Source: Phalacrocorax aristotelis
Taxonomy: Eukaryota; Chordata; Aves; Suliformes; Phalacrocoracidae
NCBI RefSeq assembly: GCF_949628215.1
Contig: NC_134276.1
Coordinates: forward strand, 102,737,799 to 102,801,798
DNA length: 64,000 bases
Reading direction: 5' to 3'
A program made the position numbers and the translations under genes. The notes under the pieces were generated by a model. The model made no database searches. It had not been told where the DNA came from and worked only from the letters and a program-made list of their open reading frames with translations. Every line of letters starts with the position of its first letter. Positions within the stretch are counted from its first letter, which is position 1. Shown piece by piece: positions 25,201 to 63,450 of the stretch.

Positions 25201-28200
25201 GCACAGGCAGTAGATGCATTGAAGGCCCAGGTCAGAGAACTGCTATCTAAAAAAAGCCAATTATACTGGATGCCCATGCAGAAACAACCAGCCAACCAAA
25301 AAATCCCTGAATATCACAGGAGCCTATCTGTCTGCCTGAGAAAAAAAGAGAAAGAAGTTTATCCACCTGGGACTCACAAAGGATTCAAAGAAAAAAATTT
25401 CAATATTTTCGTGCAAGAAATTAAACTATTACACCATCCCCTTTAGTACATGATCAGGTTACTGACATTTTATTACAAAACAGAACTCTGAAGTTGTCGG
25501 CTTTTGTTCACGATTCTCTGTAAGAAAGAAAGAATCTTACTTCCCTAAAATACCCTGAAGATTTATGGAAGTTACTAGAACCTTACAATGCATAATTAAG
25601 CTTCTGCCTAAACCTCATCACAAACACAGGAATCCATACAGAATCTGTACATGGCTGAAAGCCATGTACCTGCAAGGAACTCTTCACAGGTGCATCTATA
25701 TATTGCAACAGATTCTCTTCAACTGCCAGCTTTGTATGGGTACAACCACATGTTCAAACAGAACAGCTTGCAGGATGAGCGATTAACAATGTGAAGCTAA
25801 CATCTAAACATAGCATAATATAACTGGAACTAGGCAATTGAATAGATCTGCTCAGCCTTTATAATCTTTCATTGCAAGACTGGCAGAAAAGATAAAACTG
25901 AAGTTTTGACTGATTCTGCCATGACCTATTAAAACAACTTTAAAAAAAATGTTAAATATTGCACCTTACAATTTACAGGGCAGTCCATATTCTTGTGCTT
26001 GTTAATTTGAAATTGTAATATAAAGCTAGAGTATATGTATTTTTACAGTTACTAATAAGAGGCTTTTTTTAATAACGAAGTGGTGACCTCAAAACACAAA
26101 AATTAGCTCAGTTGTATCTTCAATCTTCCGATCAGTCATATGAACACTTAATATACAAGCATCTTTCCCAAAACACAACTATATGTATTAAATTGTAACA
26201 TAATATGAAGGTAACCATCACTGATAAGCATCTGACTGTCCCTGCGGCTGACTTTACACAGTTTCTTCAGCTAAATGGGCACCCAAGACTGTTCTATTCT
26301 GTACGGACACACAGTTGGAATTACTTTCCTAGTAGTCAATATTGGACTTCTTTACAGTTCAACCGGTAAGGCAACTAACAAAAAGTTAATGTATAGTTTG
26401 CAGGACAAGCATTATTTAGAAAACGATAGATACCTTTCTACTTTTTCCCCAAGATGGGTGGTTGCTCTTTCTTAAACATGCAACCAGACATCATGTTAAT
26501 ATTTTTCTCATATACTGTTTCTAGGTACTCGCACTGAGAGACTTAAAAGTACTATCCGATATTAATAAAGTTCCTGTTTCTCCAGTGCAACTCTGACACA
26601 GGTACATTTGGATCTTAGCAGGCCTGCAGAATCACAGAAGGAATTCAACAATTTGATTTCCATATCTGTTATATTTATTGACAACTTACTTTGTAGCATG
26701 CTGCAAAACTATTATTGATTGCTTAAAACAGTTACTGTCTCATTTAAGAGTTAGCATACAGTCTTTACCTCAAAATCTTAATACAGTTCTACACATGTAT
26801 CAGATTACAAAGCTGAGGAAAGCTGCCTGCTGGTAAACTGTGGTGTGGCAGTCTTCAAACCCTAATAAAGTTATCAGTACAGAAACTCTGGCTGTCAAAT
26901 TTGAGAAACTAGAAATCTCTGCTCTACATTTCTTGCCACTCAGTATCTTCAGTAAGCACTCAAACATACAGCTTTAATTTTAATGCAGAATTGTTTATTT
27001 CAGTCCTTTAAGTCTCAAAAATTCTGTTGAAGAAATCTGTGGGCAGATAATACAGTGAAGGTGCTTTAGTTATGCCTAACACACTGTTCATAAAAACACA
27101 TACAAATCATAACACCAGTCACAGAAATTGACTGCTGCTTTCTTCAAAAGTGCAGAGCAAGATAAAAACTGCAGTTAACTGTCAAGGATGTTGGTAAACC
27201 CAGACTACCTGCTCACAACGTGTGTGATTCTAGTTGAAAGTTTCTACTATGAAGTATATATTCCATTAAAAACTTCACTTTCTATTGCTTTACTCTCAGT
27301 TGTAAAGTCTGGGAATTACCTTTGGAAAGCATCTTTAAAAAGCATGGCTAAAAGATAAGTAGAGCAGCTAGGTAGTAAACTGGTCCAAAGATACTACCTT
27401 AGGTATATTATGTGTGGTTTGAGTGAGAAATTTTCCAAATGCTGCAAGTAAGTCCCATATATAGGTCATTAATTATTTTGTAGGTATATTTAATTGTTGC
27501 AAATAGTATTTACAATTATGTATGAAAGTACAGAAAGCAATGTACTACATAGAAGCTTCATTATTAATCTTGTAGAGAAGATCCAACTATTTCAGGTGGC
27601 TCTCCACAATCATTCTTTCAGAGACCATGGATTTAAACCCAGGTGTTCTCTGTGTTTTGGAAGTAAATTAATAACTATTATCTACAAACGGTGCATTTAT
27701 ATGGGGCAAGTAAAACTGTATCTTGAAATGATGCAAAGATGAACCACTGTCCAGTCATTTATAGTAGAATAGTCATCCTCAGGTATAGATCCTTAAAAGA
27801 TATTTAGGTGGAGAATCCCCATGGAAGTTAGAAAGAACTACCCATCAAAATACAAGGGAAAAACTAAACTCTTGAGACAACAGGTCTTCAGTGAAATTAT
27901 TTTAATAGTATTACTGGAGCTTGCCAATCTATAATTTTAGTACTAGTATATGCATCTATAATACTAGAACATACCATCAAGCCCATGATTTTCAAGGATT
28001 GCCATCACACAAAAATTTACTCTTATAAATTCACAGTCTTTAGACTTCAGCTGTCAAAAGTGTGGTCACAACAAATATCCTGTGGGCACATACAACCATG
28101 AGAAACAGAACAGGGGAAGGGAGATTGAGATCTATTGTGAAAGAGAAACATACAGCAGAGATTTACGTTTCAGGCAATTAATAATATGATTATTTCAAAA

Positions 28201-31200
28201 TTCCAGACACACATTTCATACACACAACACTTGTGAAAAGTTGACTTTACAGAGAAAAGGGAAGATGACCAATGAAATGACACTAGCACCAATTAATTCA
28301 ATTACCTTAGAAACAACACATGAAAAAGGAAAATGTAATATCTAACATATGTAAGTTCAATATATGTCAGAAGAGAAAACCAAACCAGGTACATACTATG
28401 TCTTTTCCTGCATTTTGACTGATTGCATTGAAGGGAATATTGCAGAACTACACCTTTTGCAAGATAAATAAAAGGAAAAGACCCCTTTCTTTCTGAGGAA
28501 GACATACCTCTTTTCACTCCTCCCCACACAACATTATTTAATGTCCATTCATTTTCCATTCTTCCCAAGAAGTTAATCCTCTGACACCCTGAAGTACGTA
28601 GATAAATTCCAGTTTCAGTTGTAGAAAAGCATTTAAGCTCAGTAATTAGAAACTAATCTCCCCTATGCAAATGGTGCATGGTCTATCAAGAACTTGACCA
28701 CCTCTACCCCTTACACACACACGAAGCTCTCTAAAGAGATTCATTCTAGACAAGTGGATTAACTAGACATCTACATGAACACCCCAAAACCGCATAATTT
28801 TTGTTTTGTCATATGAAGGACCCGCAAATACAGTTATGAATACTGTAATCTGCAATTAAAATACCAAGACATAACAATGCCACACAAAAATAATCAGTGC
28901 AAACTGTCATGTTATTTTTTAATTTTAGAAAGCATACTCTTAAGCAGAGGGTAATTACTTTTGCTACATATCATACAGAAATTTTAGCACCTCACAGTAA
29001 GGTTTTACGTGCACAAATAAGGTATCATTAGATCTTAGACTGGACCAAATTTCTAACTGTCTACCACACCACCCAATTTCATGCCATGCAAGTAAAAACA
29101 AAGCCAACTTACTGTGAGGGGGCATTTTAAGTTCAGTAGCTGTATTAAATACAATAGCAACAAGTGTTCCAAGTTTCTAGCAGACAACAGGAGTAGAAGC
29201 AACCTTTGGTTTATTTTTATAGCCAAAATTAAAAAAACTCCATCTGATCTCTTTGGTTCCATGCAGGTTAACTACTGAGCCACCCCCACCTGAAATGCAT
29301 ATTACAAACAAGTCTTTCTGCTTGTATTCTACTCTCTTACTAAACACAGCATAAACAAATGTTCATAGTTGATAACTCTCCATTATGATCTTCTCCCCAT
29401 TCCTTAAGCCATTGCCGACATTTTCCTTAACTTTTTATTCTACAAATGAAACTCTTACATTCCTATTTTCCCTGGTGTTGTCCTACTAAAAACTAAAATT
29501 ACAATCTATGATTACAGTACAAAGATAGAGCAGAAAGGCTATTCAACATCATTATTCAGAATTATTTAATTGCTGGATTCACATTCTTTCCTGAATCCAA
29601 ATCTATCCTAATTGCATGATTAGAGGTATTAAGGAAAGGGCATGCAGACTTTCCACCGAACAGCTAACAGCAGCGTGAGACAGAACAGACACTGCAGGTC
29701 ACTGGTTTATTTTGAGATACCAATTCCTATTTTACTGTATCTAAGCAGTTATTCCACTGAATCAGGATATAAAGGAAAATTATCAAGAAAACACAGCTAC
29801 TCTGAAAAGGAACTTATCTGGAATAAAAGACAGTGGGATATTATAGACGGAACACTAGAACTGAAAGAATTAAGTGTAGTTTGCAGAGCAGCAAGTGCAA
29901 AGAGCAGCCCGCTCAGCTCAAATTAAGTTTGAGCCTAATACACTGGAGAAACTGTTCAGAAACAGTTCATCTGTACGAAACATGACCCCTGTAAAGCTGC
30001 CAAAATCAGTGAGAGCATGCAAGTGCTAATCACGCAAGCTAAAATGGCTCAAGCTGCTCTGACTTACATGCACGCTTAAACACAGGCAGCTGCATATCCT
30101 AAATTAAGAGTTCACAAAAAGAATGCAGCTGTTTTCTATACCTGCGCTTCTATATGCTATCAGTACATCTCCTCACCATCCACAAGCAGGTACACACACC
30201 CCCCCCACTCCTGTACCTGGAAATCTGAATACAGCTGACCTGCAAAACTCCTTCCATACCTCACTCCCTCAAGAAGGACTTTGGGGATGCAGTGTGAGCA
30301 TTTTAAAACAGAAAGAATTCAGTATCAATTCACTAGTGTGTTAAAAACTATACTGTATAAAGACACCACCTGGTCATACTCATCGAGGGAAGTTACTGGT
30401 GACTAGAACAAAAAACGTAAGAAAGAAAGAAAGGGTGTCTAACACAGCACAGAATAACACTGCACAGTCTAACACTCTCCAGAGTCATCAGTACCTAAAC
30501 GCAGCTTGGCTTTTTGATTTAGGGAAAAAAAAAAGCAAGCATTTGGAGGTTGTCTTAAGATATTTTATTAAAATAAATAGCTATTACCTTAAACATATAT
30601 TTTTATACAAGTTCTAAACAAAAATCACACCTTAAGACTGCAGGGTGGGAAAAGGTATAGGACAACAGAGTATTTCTTGCTTTAACAAGTACCACACTAC
30701 CATATCTGGAATGCTAGTTATTTTACTAACTAGAATTATTTACCAAACAACACCTCTTTAATGATCTATGGAAGTGTTTTCCCTATCATGACATCCACGC
30801 CCCACAGAAAGGTAGAGTTCACAGAAAATATTGTTTTCTAAAAGCAAAAAGCACGTTTCTTTCAAAATAAAGGAGCAGCAGAATCAGAACAAAAGATGTC
30901 CACGGGAAATATTATCCACAAAGTTGTCTGCTAATCCCAATCAAACAGAAATGAAGGGACAAAAACCCGACCATGTACCAGTTTCCTTTTCCTGACGCCC
31001 TGACAACATTCCCTCGCTCAATTGGTCGTGTGCCCTTTTCAAGCCGTGAGGAATGGCATTCCTCCTTCACTTCGCACCGGGGCGAACCGTATGCGTCGAA
31101 GGGGCAAGCCCGGAGCAAAGAGGACGGAGGCAGCGGGGGAATAATCGTTACTTAACGCGGTAAAGGGAAACCCGCTACCCGCAGCCGCACAACCCACCAC

Positions 31201-31895
31201 TTGCATTCCACGTCCGAGATCACCCGGAGGACACGGGTGGCCGGTACACGGCTCCCTCCGGGAGCGATGGCTGTCTTGTGACGGCGAGGGCTAACGCTAC
31301 CGCCGAGCCAGCGCGCACGAACCGGGGCGCTCCCCCCGCCGCATTGCCCTGCTTTCTTCCACACGCAAAACCGTCGCTACGCAAAAACAGCACCCGCGAA
31401 CACCCAGTCCGGTGAGGTACCGATAAAAATTAAAACAATAATAGTTTAAAAAAAAAAAGAGGGGGGCAGCCCGAGGAAGATAAGCGGCGGCGCGCAGCAG
31501 CCGGCGCCGGACCCGCGCGAGAGGCGCATCCCGCGGGAGCCCACCTCACGGCTCCGCGCCGCCCCCCGCAACACGCCGGCCGCCCACACCGGCGACGACC
31601 GCGGCGCTGAGGGGGATGAAGAGGAGCAGGGACGCCTTGCTCTCCACGCCGGGCACCGGGCGCCTGTCAGCGGGGACACGCCCGGTCGCCGGTACCGTGC
31701 TGAGGCGGCGGGAGGTGGCGGAGGCAGCCCTCCCCCCCCCGCCGCGGGTGGGCGCCGGGCGCCGTTGGCCTGGGGTGAACCGTCGCCACTCCCCATGAGG
31801 GGGTGTCGTTCCTCCCACTCACCCCTCCTTCTACCCGTCTCCTCCCGGCGCCGGGCAGTACCTCATATCTGCGTGGGTCGGGGGACCCTACTCAC

Positions 31896-32070
31896 ACCCA
31901 TGGCGACGGCGGGGGGGATGGAGGAGCCGAAGCAGCGGCGCCCGCCACCGCCTCCGCCAGACGCACCATCCCCTCCCGCTGCCTCCTCAGCCACCCTCTG
32001 GCGGGCGGCGAGGGGGCGGAGCCCTGGCTCGCGCAACCCCTCACAGCCGCCGTACTGACGCGCGGCCACG
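31896..32070 (-). other. ITSN1: Candidate 5' untranslated first exon of ITSN1
   Basis: On the minus strand a strong donor reads CCATGGGT|GTGAGTAGG, with the last exon base at 31896. The upstream CpG-rich sequence could be the first exon. The right-hand limit is a guess set just inside the CCAAT boxes. An ATG in good context lies only two codons before the donor. ITSN1 protein is not expected to start here, so that ATG would be an upstream ATG. Another possible donor, GAG|GTACTG, lies near 31863. Identity depends on synteny only. Confidence 0.4.
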
Positions 32071-32118
32071 GCTTCCCTCGCGCCCCGCCAGTCCAGCGCG
32101 ACGGGCAGGCGAACACCG

Positions 32119-32167
32119 CCAATCAGAGGCCGGGAGGGAGGCGGGGACCCGGCCTCCTCCGGCCAAT
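32119..32167 (+). promoter_or_regulatory. Two CCAAT boxes (NF-Y type)
   Basis: CCAATCAGAG at 32119 and CCAATCAAAG at 32163, both extended CCAATCA forms preferred by NF-Y, 44 bp apart. They sit between the candidate ITSN1 first exon and the CRYZL1 side, so they may serve either gene. Confidence 0.6.
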
Positions 32168-32398
32168 CAAAGCTCTGCCAAGGGGGTCAGCGCGGAGGGA
32201 GCGGAGCCGGTGGGGCGGGGGGAGGGGGTGCGGCCGGGCTGGCCTCCTCACCTCTGCGGGGTGGGGGGCGGCCAGCCCGCCCCTTTATTTTATGTAAGTG
32301 TAGCTCAAGCCGATGTTTCTTCCGCCCCCCACCCCACTACCGGCCGTGTCCTGGCCCCGCTCCCGGGTAGTTACACTGGGCGACCGCCGCGCCCCACA

Positions 32399-32417
32399 GC
32401 CTGCTGGGCCGCGTAGT
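32399..32417 (-). promoter_or_regulatory. ZNF143/SBS-like element
   Basis: Read on the minus strand the site is ACTACGCGGCCCAGCAGGC. It agrees with the known SBS promoter consensus ACTACAATTCCCAGCATGC at the ACTAC and CCCAGCA blocks and in their spacing. This motif is common in CpG-island promoters without TATA, including bidirectional ones. Confidence 0.6.
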
Positions 32418-32504
32418 CTCGCGCGCCGCCGGTTGTGGGAGGGAAGGCGGGGGTGGTGGTCGCCTCTCCCCGCCTCCTCTCGTAGCGAGTGACAGCCGCC
32501 CTAC

Positions 32505-32552
32505 CCAATCCCGCCTCCGCTTCTGTGCCGATCGGTGGCAGCTGTGGCCAAT
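32505..32552 (+). promoter_or_regulatory. Two further CCAAT boxes
   Basis: CCAATCCCGC at 32505 and CCAATCACC at 32548. They lie on the CRYZL1 side of the island, just before a consensus donor CCCAG|GTGGGA at 32608/32609 that could close the untranslated first exon of CRYZL1. Confidence 0.55.
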
Positions 32553-33252
32553 CACCAGCTCAGATGGGGGCCTGTCTGGATGCCGGGGCGGTGCCGGAGG
32601 ACGCCCAGGTGGGAGCGCGGAGGAAGTAACGGTTTGTCATGGCAACCGCTGGTCGTGAGGCGGCGGCGCTTCCTGGGGTGGCCGCTGGTTTGTTATCTCC
32701 GTTTCCTGGGGGGAGAGGGGGAATTTTACAGCCGGGGACCGCGGGGCGAAGGACTCCGGGCGCCTCGGGCGGGCTCGGAGCTCCTCGGTTCGGCGGCGTC
32801 TCCGCGCCGGTGTCATCCCATGGCGGGCGCCGAGGGGCTGCCGCGGATGTTTCGGCACGGAGGCAGAGGCGCAGCTTTCCGGTTCGGTAAAGCACCGTGG
32901 TGTGGCCGGTGGCACTAACGGCTAAAGGAGCGGAGCCCGCCGAGGCGGTCGCAGCTTGGTGGCTGCCCTCAGGGAAGGTGTGGGTGCTGCGGCGGCGGCG
33001 GGAGCCACCCCGAGTGGCCCGGCACCCCTGGGTTCAGGTCTCCCTGCGGGGCCCGTCGGGGCTGTGCCGGGTCCCGGCTGCAGCGCTGCGCTGCCTTTCT
33101 GAAAGGCGAGGTATCTCAGGGTCCCCAAGGTTGTTAGAGCTGCTCGCCAGAGGCGACAGAATAGCCTCAAGGTCTTCCGCCTCTGCTCTGTGCTTTTCTT
33201 TTTCCTGTAACTGGAAGAGACCTCTTTTTTTAACTTTTTTTCTTCGTCTCCA

Positions 33253-33283
33253 GAAGGCTGTTTGTTGAGGACAACATACACCA
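33253..33283 (+). other. CRYZL1: Possible short 5' exon of CRYZL1
   Basis: A 31-base segment between a good acceptor (T-rich, then ctccag) and a donor-like CACCAG|gttggg. In the third frame it reads RLFVEDNIHQ and leaves phase 0, compatible with the next coding exon. It has no ATG, so a start would have to lie in an upstream exon, for example one closed by the donor at 32608. It could instead be untranslated or not an exon at all. Confidence 0.2.
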
Positions 33284-33651
33284 GGTTGGGAGAGGAACCC
33301 AAAAACCCAAGTTGTGATTTTTAGTGAAGTCATATATAAGGTTCGTTGTACTCCTGCAGTGGTTATATTGCGCTTTGCGCTCCTTTGTCTGAGCTAGTCA
33401 AATTGTGTGCCTTCTAGCCTGGGTGGCAAACAACCCATCTACTGCATTGAAGCACCAATTGGTAACTCCCATGTTATAATTCATTGCCTTTTGCTGTACA
33501 TCGTCAGTCCTTAGTATTTGCTATGTTATGGTCAACAATACTGATGTAACCTGTTGCACAAAACCCCCATTAAAATCAAAACAAAAAATCTGTTTAGAAC
33601 TTACATATTAGATGGACTCATAGCCTGTGTTGCTTGCAAACCTACACTCAG

Positions 33652-33759
33652 CTACTAATAATAAATACATCACCCATCCATCCCACATCAACCCTTAATC
33701 CCCCCATATACAAAAACCTCACCCCCACATCCTCTTCCCAATAACAATACCTCCCTCAA
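33652..33759 (+). repeat. 108-base G-free A/C/T tract before a splice acceptor
   Basis: No G occurs from 33652 to 33759. The sequence is C- and A-rich with C runs. It forms the 3' end of the intron before the first recognised CRYZL1 coding exon, acting as an unusually long, G-free approach to the acceptor. Strong strand asymmetry of this kind also occurs in inserted mitochondrial DNA, but I cannot match it to a mitochondrial gene by eye. Confidence 0.6.
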
Positions 33760-33760
33760 G

Positions 33761-54841
<21,081 letters not shown>

Positions 54842-56125
54842 CATGCAATTTCCTGATTTCTAAGCCTGTGGAAGATAAAGAAACGTAATGTATTTGAAAA
54901 GTAAATTAGTGTACACTTTAAAATAATTCTGTAACTGGAATTTAAAGATCTTTTGTACCTCAGCACAAATGGTCTGCGAAGATCCTGTGACTTCAGGGGT
55001 TTTCTTGGTCCAGTTGAGCAGAATGTTCCCATCAGCAACTTCTAAAGAGGCAGTCTTGACACACAAATCTTGTCTGCCCTGTCCCAATTACAAATACCAG
55101 TAACGTCTACAGGCAAACTCAGTTGCCATTGGTTTTCAACCATAAGAAATTAAAGGACAAAAAAATCTGGTGGTTTTTATTAGTTCTCCCTTCTCCGTCC
55201 CCTACCAATAGTCACCTTTTGCTTTTGACTGCATTGAGACTGAGCACTCTCTGTGGTACATATAAGTCTTTAATCCACATTTTAAATTGTCATTTAATTG
55301 AAAGACAGGCAAACCCCTCACAGTTGGCAAGGATGCTGGAAGGGAAGGGTATGACACTGACAGTAAGAGTTCCCCCCTACAGCTGATTTTCTTCATTTTA
55401 GCAACCAGGCAGTAAACCTAGTAAATCTAGAGTCCATAAGCTGATTGTGTCATTCAGATGTTAGAGGCACTTTATGGATCTTGTTACTGTAATGTTATCT
55501 TTGAAATCTTTCCAGTAAGACCTTCCTATGCTGTGCACTTTCACTTCCCCTCTTTTAAAAGCAATCCTGTGCCTAGCACAGCTCAAATCTGTTTATCCAG
55601 CATCCTCCATTGCTGTGAACCATCTGCAAATCAGCAGTAGGGAAAGAACTGCTGGTTTTTCTTCAAAGTGTATGGCTTCCTACTTGCTTTTATTTGACAG
55701 CAAAAATATTTTTTTCTGTTCAAGTGTGCTATTCGTTTTCCCTGTGTAAATGGTGCAAACAGTGGACGCTAGCACTATAAACCAGTGTAAGAAGTTGGAA
55801 TATTGAGTGAGAATAGATTATTTAGAAGCGTGATTAGTCTATCTTCTGTCATTCACCGGACTTGTAGTAAGTTTTTGATAAATGACCCAAGGGAAGCACA
55901 TAAAGCATGAGTAAATCTTATTTTACTAGTAATGTGATGTAATGCAGCCTTGAAAATAAGTGATGCTTTTATGTACGTGTGTACACACACACATCTAACA
56001 CATGTGAATCCTCTGTTAGGTTGACATTTATTCTGAATCATTGTGCCCAACTGCTCATTTTTTCCTGGTGGTGTTCATTATAGCTTAAATGTTGCAAAAT
56101 AAAGTAGACCTGAGGAAACAAAATG
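54842..56125 (+). other. CRYZL1: CRYZL1 3' untranslated region (approximate end)
   Basis: Sequence after the stop contains no convincing coding exon. The first clear AATAAA is at 56098-56103, suggesting cleavage near 56,115-56,125, which would make the 3' UTR about 1.28 kb. A second AATAAA lies at 56250-56255. A short TG/AC alternating stretch is at about 55975-55992. Confidence 0.5.
56098..56103 (+). terminator. CRYZL1: Poly(A) signal AATAAA, CRYZL1 candidate
   Basis: Canonical hexamer downstream of the CRYZL1 stop. Another copy at 56250-56255 could be a distal alternative. Confidence 0.5.
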
Positions 56126-57290
56126 AGAGTTAAAAAAGAAGGTTTAACAAAACAGGAACAACCACTGACAAAACTGCAGAAGATTTTTATAGTATAGGTT
56201 TTATTTGACTAGCTCTTTTGTCAGTAGATATGTTGCTCCTAACTACATAAATAAATGCCTTTTGAACCCCACGTGCAAGAGACTAAGGCCAGCTATTGCC
56301 AAAGTGGCCTTAGTCTTTCAGCTGGATCAGGTTATGAAGGAAATGTCTCTCTGTACTGTGAGTCTTACGCTGCCTATTGGTGCATTTAGTTGGCTGAGAT
56401 GCCTCAGCATTTTCTAATGCTCTTTAATAATGCTAGGTTTAGATTTACATGTGCTTGAACAAGAGCATTCGTGAGGCTCCCTAAGCAATTGCCTCCTCTT
56501 TTGCACATCCCCTGACAAACAAAAGCAGACAGTAGTTTTGAGTGCGAGAGCCAGGCTATCTGGCTCTGGAGAAAAAGGCTGCCAGGTGCCTGCCTGTTCC
56601 TTTGTAGTTTTGACAAGAAAGTTGCGTACACTTCACTGCTACCTGTATGCCAATCTGATGGCCCCATGGAGGCTGCCTGTGGTCTCCTGTTGTGCCACTA
56701 ACCCTGAGAGGCATGCCAGGAGCACTGCCAGCTCAGGCTCTCGCCTGGGTTTTGCCGAGGATGTTTCTGCTCTGGTGAGCTCAAGCCCCACACGGCCAGA
56801 TGAAGCATGGATGACACGTAGATTGCTTTCAAGCACAGCCGCATGTCTTCAAGAACAGCTTTGTGTCTGGATTAGTTTTATAATCCATCGTTTTATTTAA
56901 TGGCCCACAGAGCTGTATTCAGGAAAGGATCAGCTGTCTAGCATGGGCTGAGAACTGCTGCCCATTTTTTGGCAGCAAGGGGATGATTGGTGCAGAAAAG
57001 TACGCTAGTCCGAAGCGAAACACTCCAGCATAGGCTCTAGCCAGTGCTGCAAATTGCCATCAAAACTAGTTTCTACCCCAAATATGCACAGTGTGTGTTT
57101 AGTCTCACATTTCACACAACTGTAACCGCATTCTGTTATCTTCACAGGTCATTTTTGTCCTGCTGCAGCTATGTGGCGATTTCCTCGACACCTGACTAGA
57201 GAAATCTATTCAGGCAGGCTTCCGAGTGGATCCAGAAATCCATTTACGTATTTTAGCAGTAACGCTGTTTTAACGTACTGGCTTCGCAGC
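56126..57290. other. Intergenic spacer CRYZL1-DONSON
   Basis: About 1.2 kb between the likely CRYZL1 poly(A) site and the DONSON CpG island. No repeat or exon recognised. The open frames on both strands at 56,400-56,900 resemble no protein I know. Confidence 0.5.
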
Positions 57291-57380
57291 GGTGTGAGGG
57301 AGCTGTGTCGGGACACCGGCCGCGCTCCCCGGGGCTGGCGGGAAGGGCCGGCCCGTCGGCAGCCCGGCGCCTCCGCGGGA

Positions 57381-57390
57381 AAATGGCGGC
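57381..57390 (+). promoter_or_regulatory. DONSON: YY1-like site, also an upstream ATG
   Basis: AAATGGCGGC fits the core of the YY1 promoter consensus (AARATGGCGGC). Its ATG at 57383 opens a frame different from DONSON that runs past the DONSON start to 57544. If transcription begins upstream of it, this would be an overlapping upstream ORF. Confidence 0.45.
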
Positions 57391-57439
57391 GCCCGCCGCC
57401 CTACCTCAGCGCCGCCTCGCCGGGGGCGGAGCTCGCCCC

Positions 57440-57452
57440 TTTGCGCGCCAAA
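57440..57452. promoter_or_regulatory. DONSON: Near-palindromic E2F site
   Basis: TTTGCGCGCCAAA contains E2F half sites on both strands and lies 25 bp upstream of the DONSON ATG. DONSON acts in DNA replication, and E2F control at G1/S would fit; that regulation is inferred, not shown. Confidence 0.65.
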
Positions 57453-57477
57453 CCGGGACAGCGGCTCCCGCTCGGCC

Positions 57478-63206
<5,729 letters not shown>

Positions 63207-63450
63207 GTATGCCAGCCAGCTCCCCTGAACGGCAAAGAACGCTCTCTAGCATGCAGTCACTGTACATCGTTCAGGTCTGCAGGGGCAGCACCTACGCAGT
63301 ACCGGGAGGGATCCCAGCTCATTGAACGTCACAGACAGCTATGGCACATTGCCCATCATAAAACACTTCAGAGGACTTTTAAAGAAGGCCTTGGGCACCT
63401 CCTTTTGTATTTTAAAAAGCCCTTTTTAAATAAAACTTGATAAAGCCCAG
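63207..63450 (+). other. DONSON: DONSON 3' untranslated region
   Basis: About 240 bases between the stop and the predicted cleavage site after AATAAA at 63429-63434. No coding signal. Confidence 0.65.
63429..63434 (+). terminator. DONSON: DONSON poly(A) signal
   Basis: AATAAA in 'tttttaaataaaacttg', 223 bases after the stop. It is followed by a G/T-rich segment near 63465-63490. Confidence 0.75.

Larger units (their letters stand above)
1..31895 (-). other. ITSN1: Inferred first intron of ITSN1, no exons recognised
   Basis: No spliced coding sequence was recognised on either strand in this 31.9 kb stretch. What it holds: CR1 fragments (1-91, 1745-2946, 17625-19484), an LTR-type repeat (about 8640-9426), a solo LTR (16182-16777), AT-rich patches (about 4440-4495, 21500-21545), T/G- or A/C-rich low-complexity runs (5513-5551, 19600-19650, 22194-22232, 23321-23371) and otherwise unique AT-rich DNA. 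Assignment to ITSN1 rests on synteny: in vertebrates ITSN1 lies head-to-head with CRYZL1, and in human its first exon is non-coding and followed by a long intron. ITSN1 is an endocytic scaffold (EH and SH3 domains), but none of its coding sequence is visible here. Confidence 0.5.
31030..33180. promoter_or_regulatory. CpG island, probable bidirectional promoter
   Basis: Composition switches sharply from AT-rich intron to GC- and CpG-dense sequence at about 31.0 kb and back at about 33.2 kb. It contains four CCAAT boxes, an SBS-like element and GC boxes, with no convincing TATA box. To its right lie CRYZL1 exons on the plus strand. To its left, by vertebrate gene order, ITSN1 should be transcribed on the minus strand. 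A single island between divergent genes is a typical bidirectional housekeeping promoter. The long open frames inside it on both strands are expected from low stop-codon density in GC-rich DNA. Confidence 0.8.

Noticed and set aside
32820-32889. ATG-led segment 'MAGAEGLPRMFRHGGRGAAF' ending at a gtaaag donor, as a possible start of CRYZL1
   Set aside because: It leaves phase 1, while the next recognised coding exon needs phase 0; joining through 33253-33283 does not repair the frame.
31446-32918. Several open frames of 90-164 codons on both strands
   Set aside because: CpG-island sequence with few stop codons; Arg/Ala/Pro/Gly-only composition and no conserved motif.
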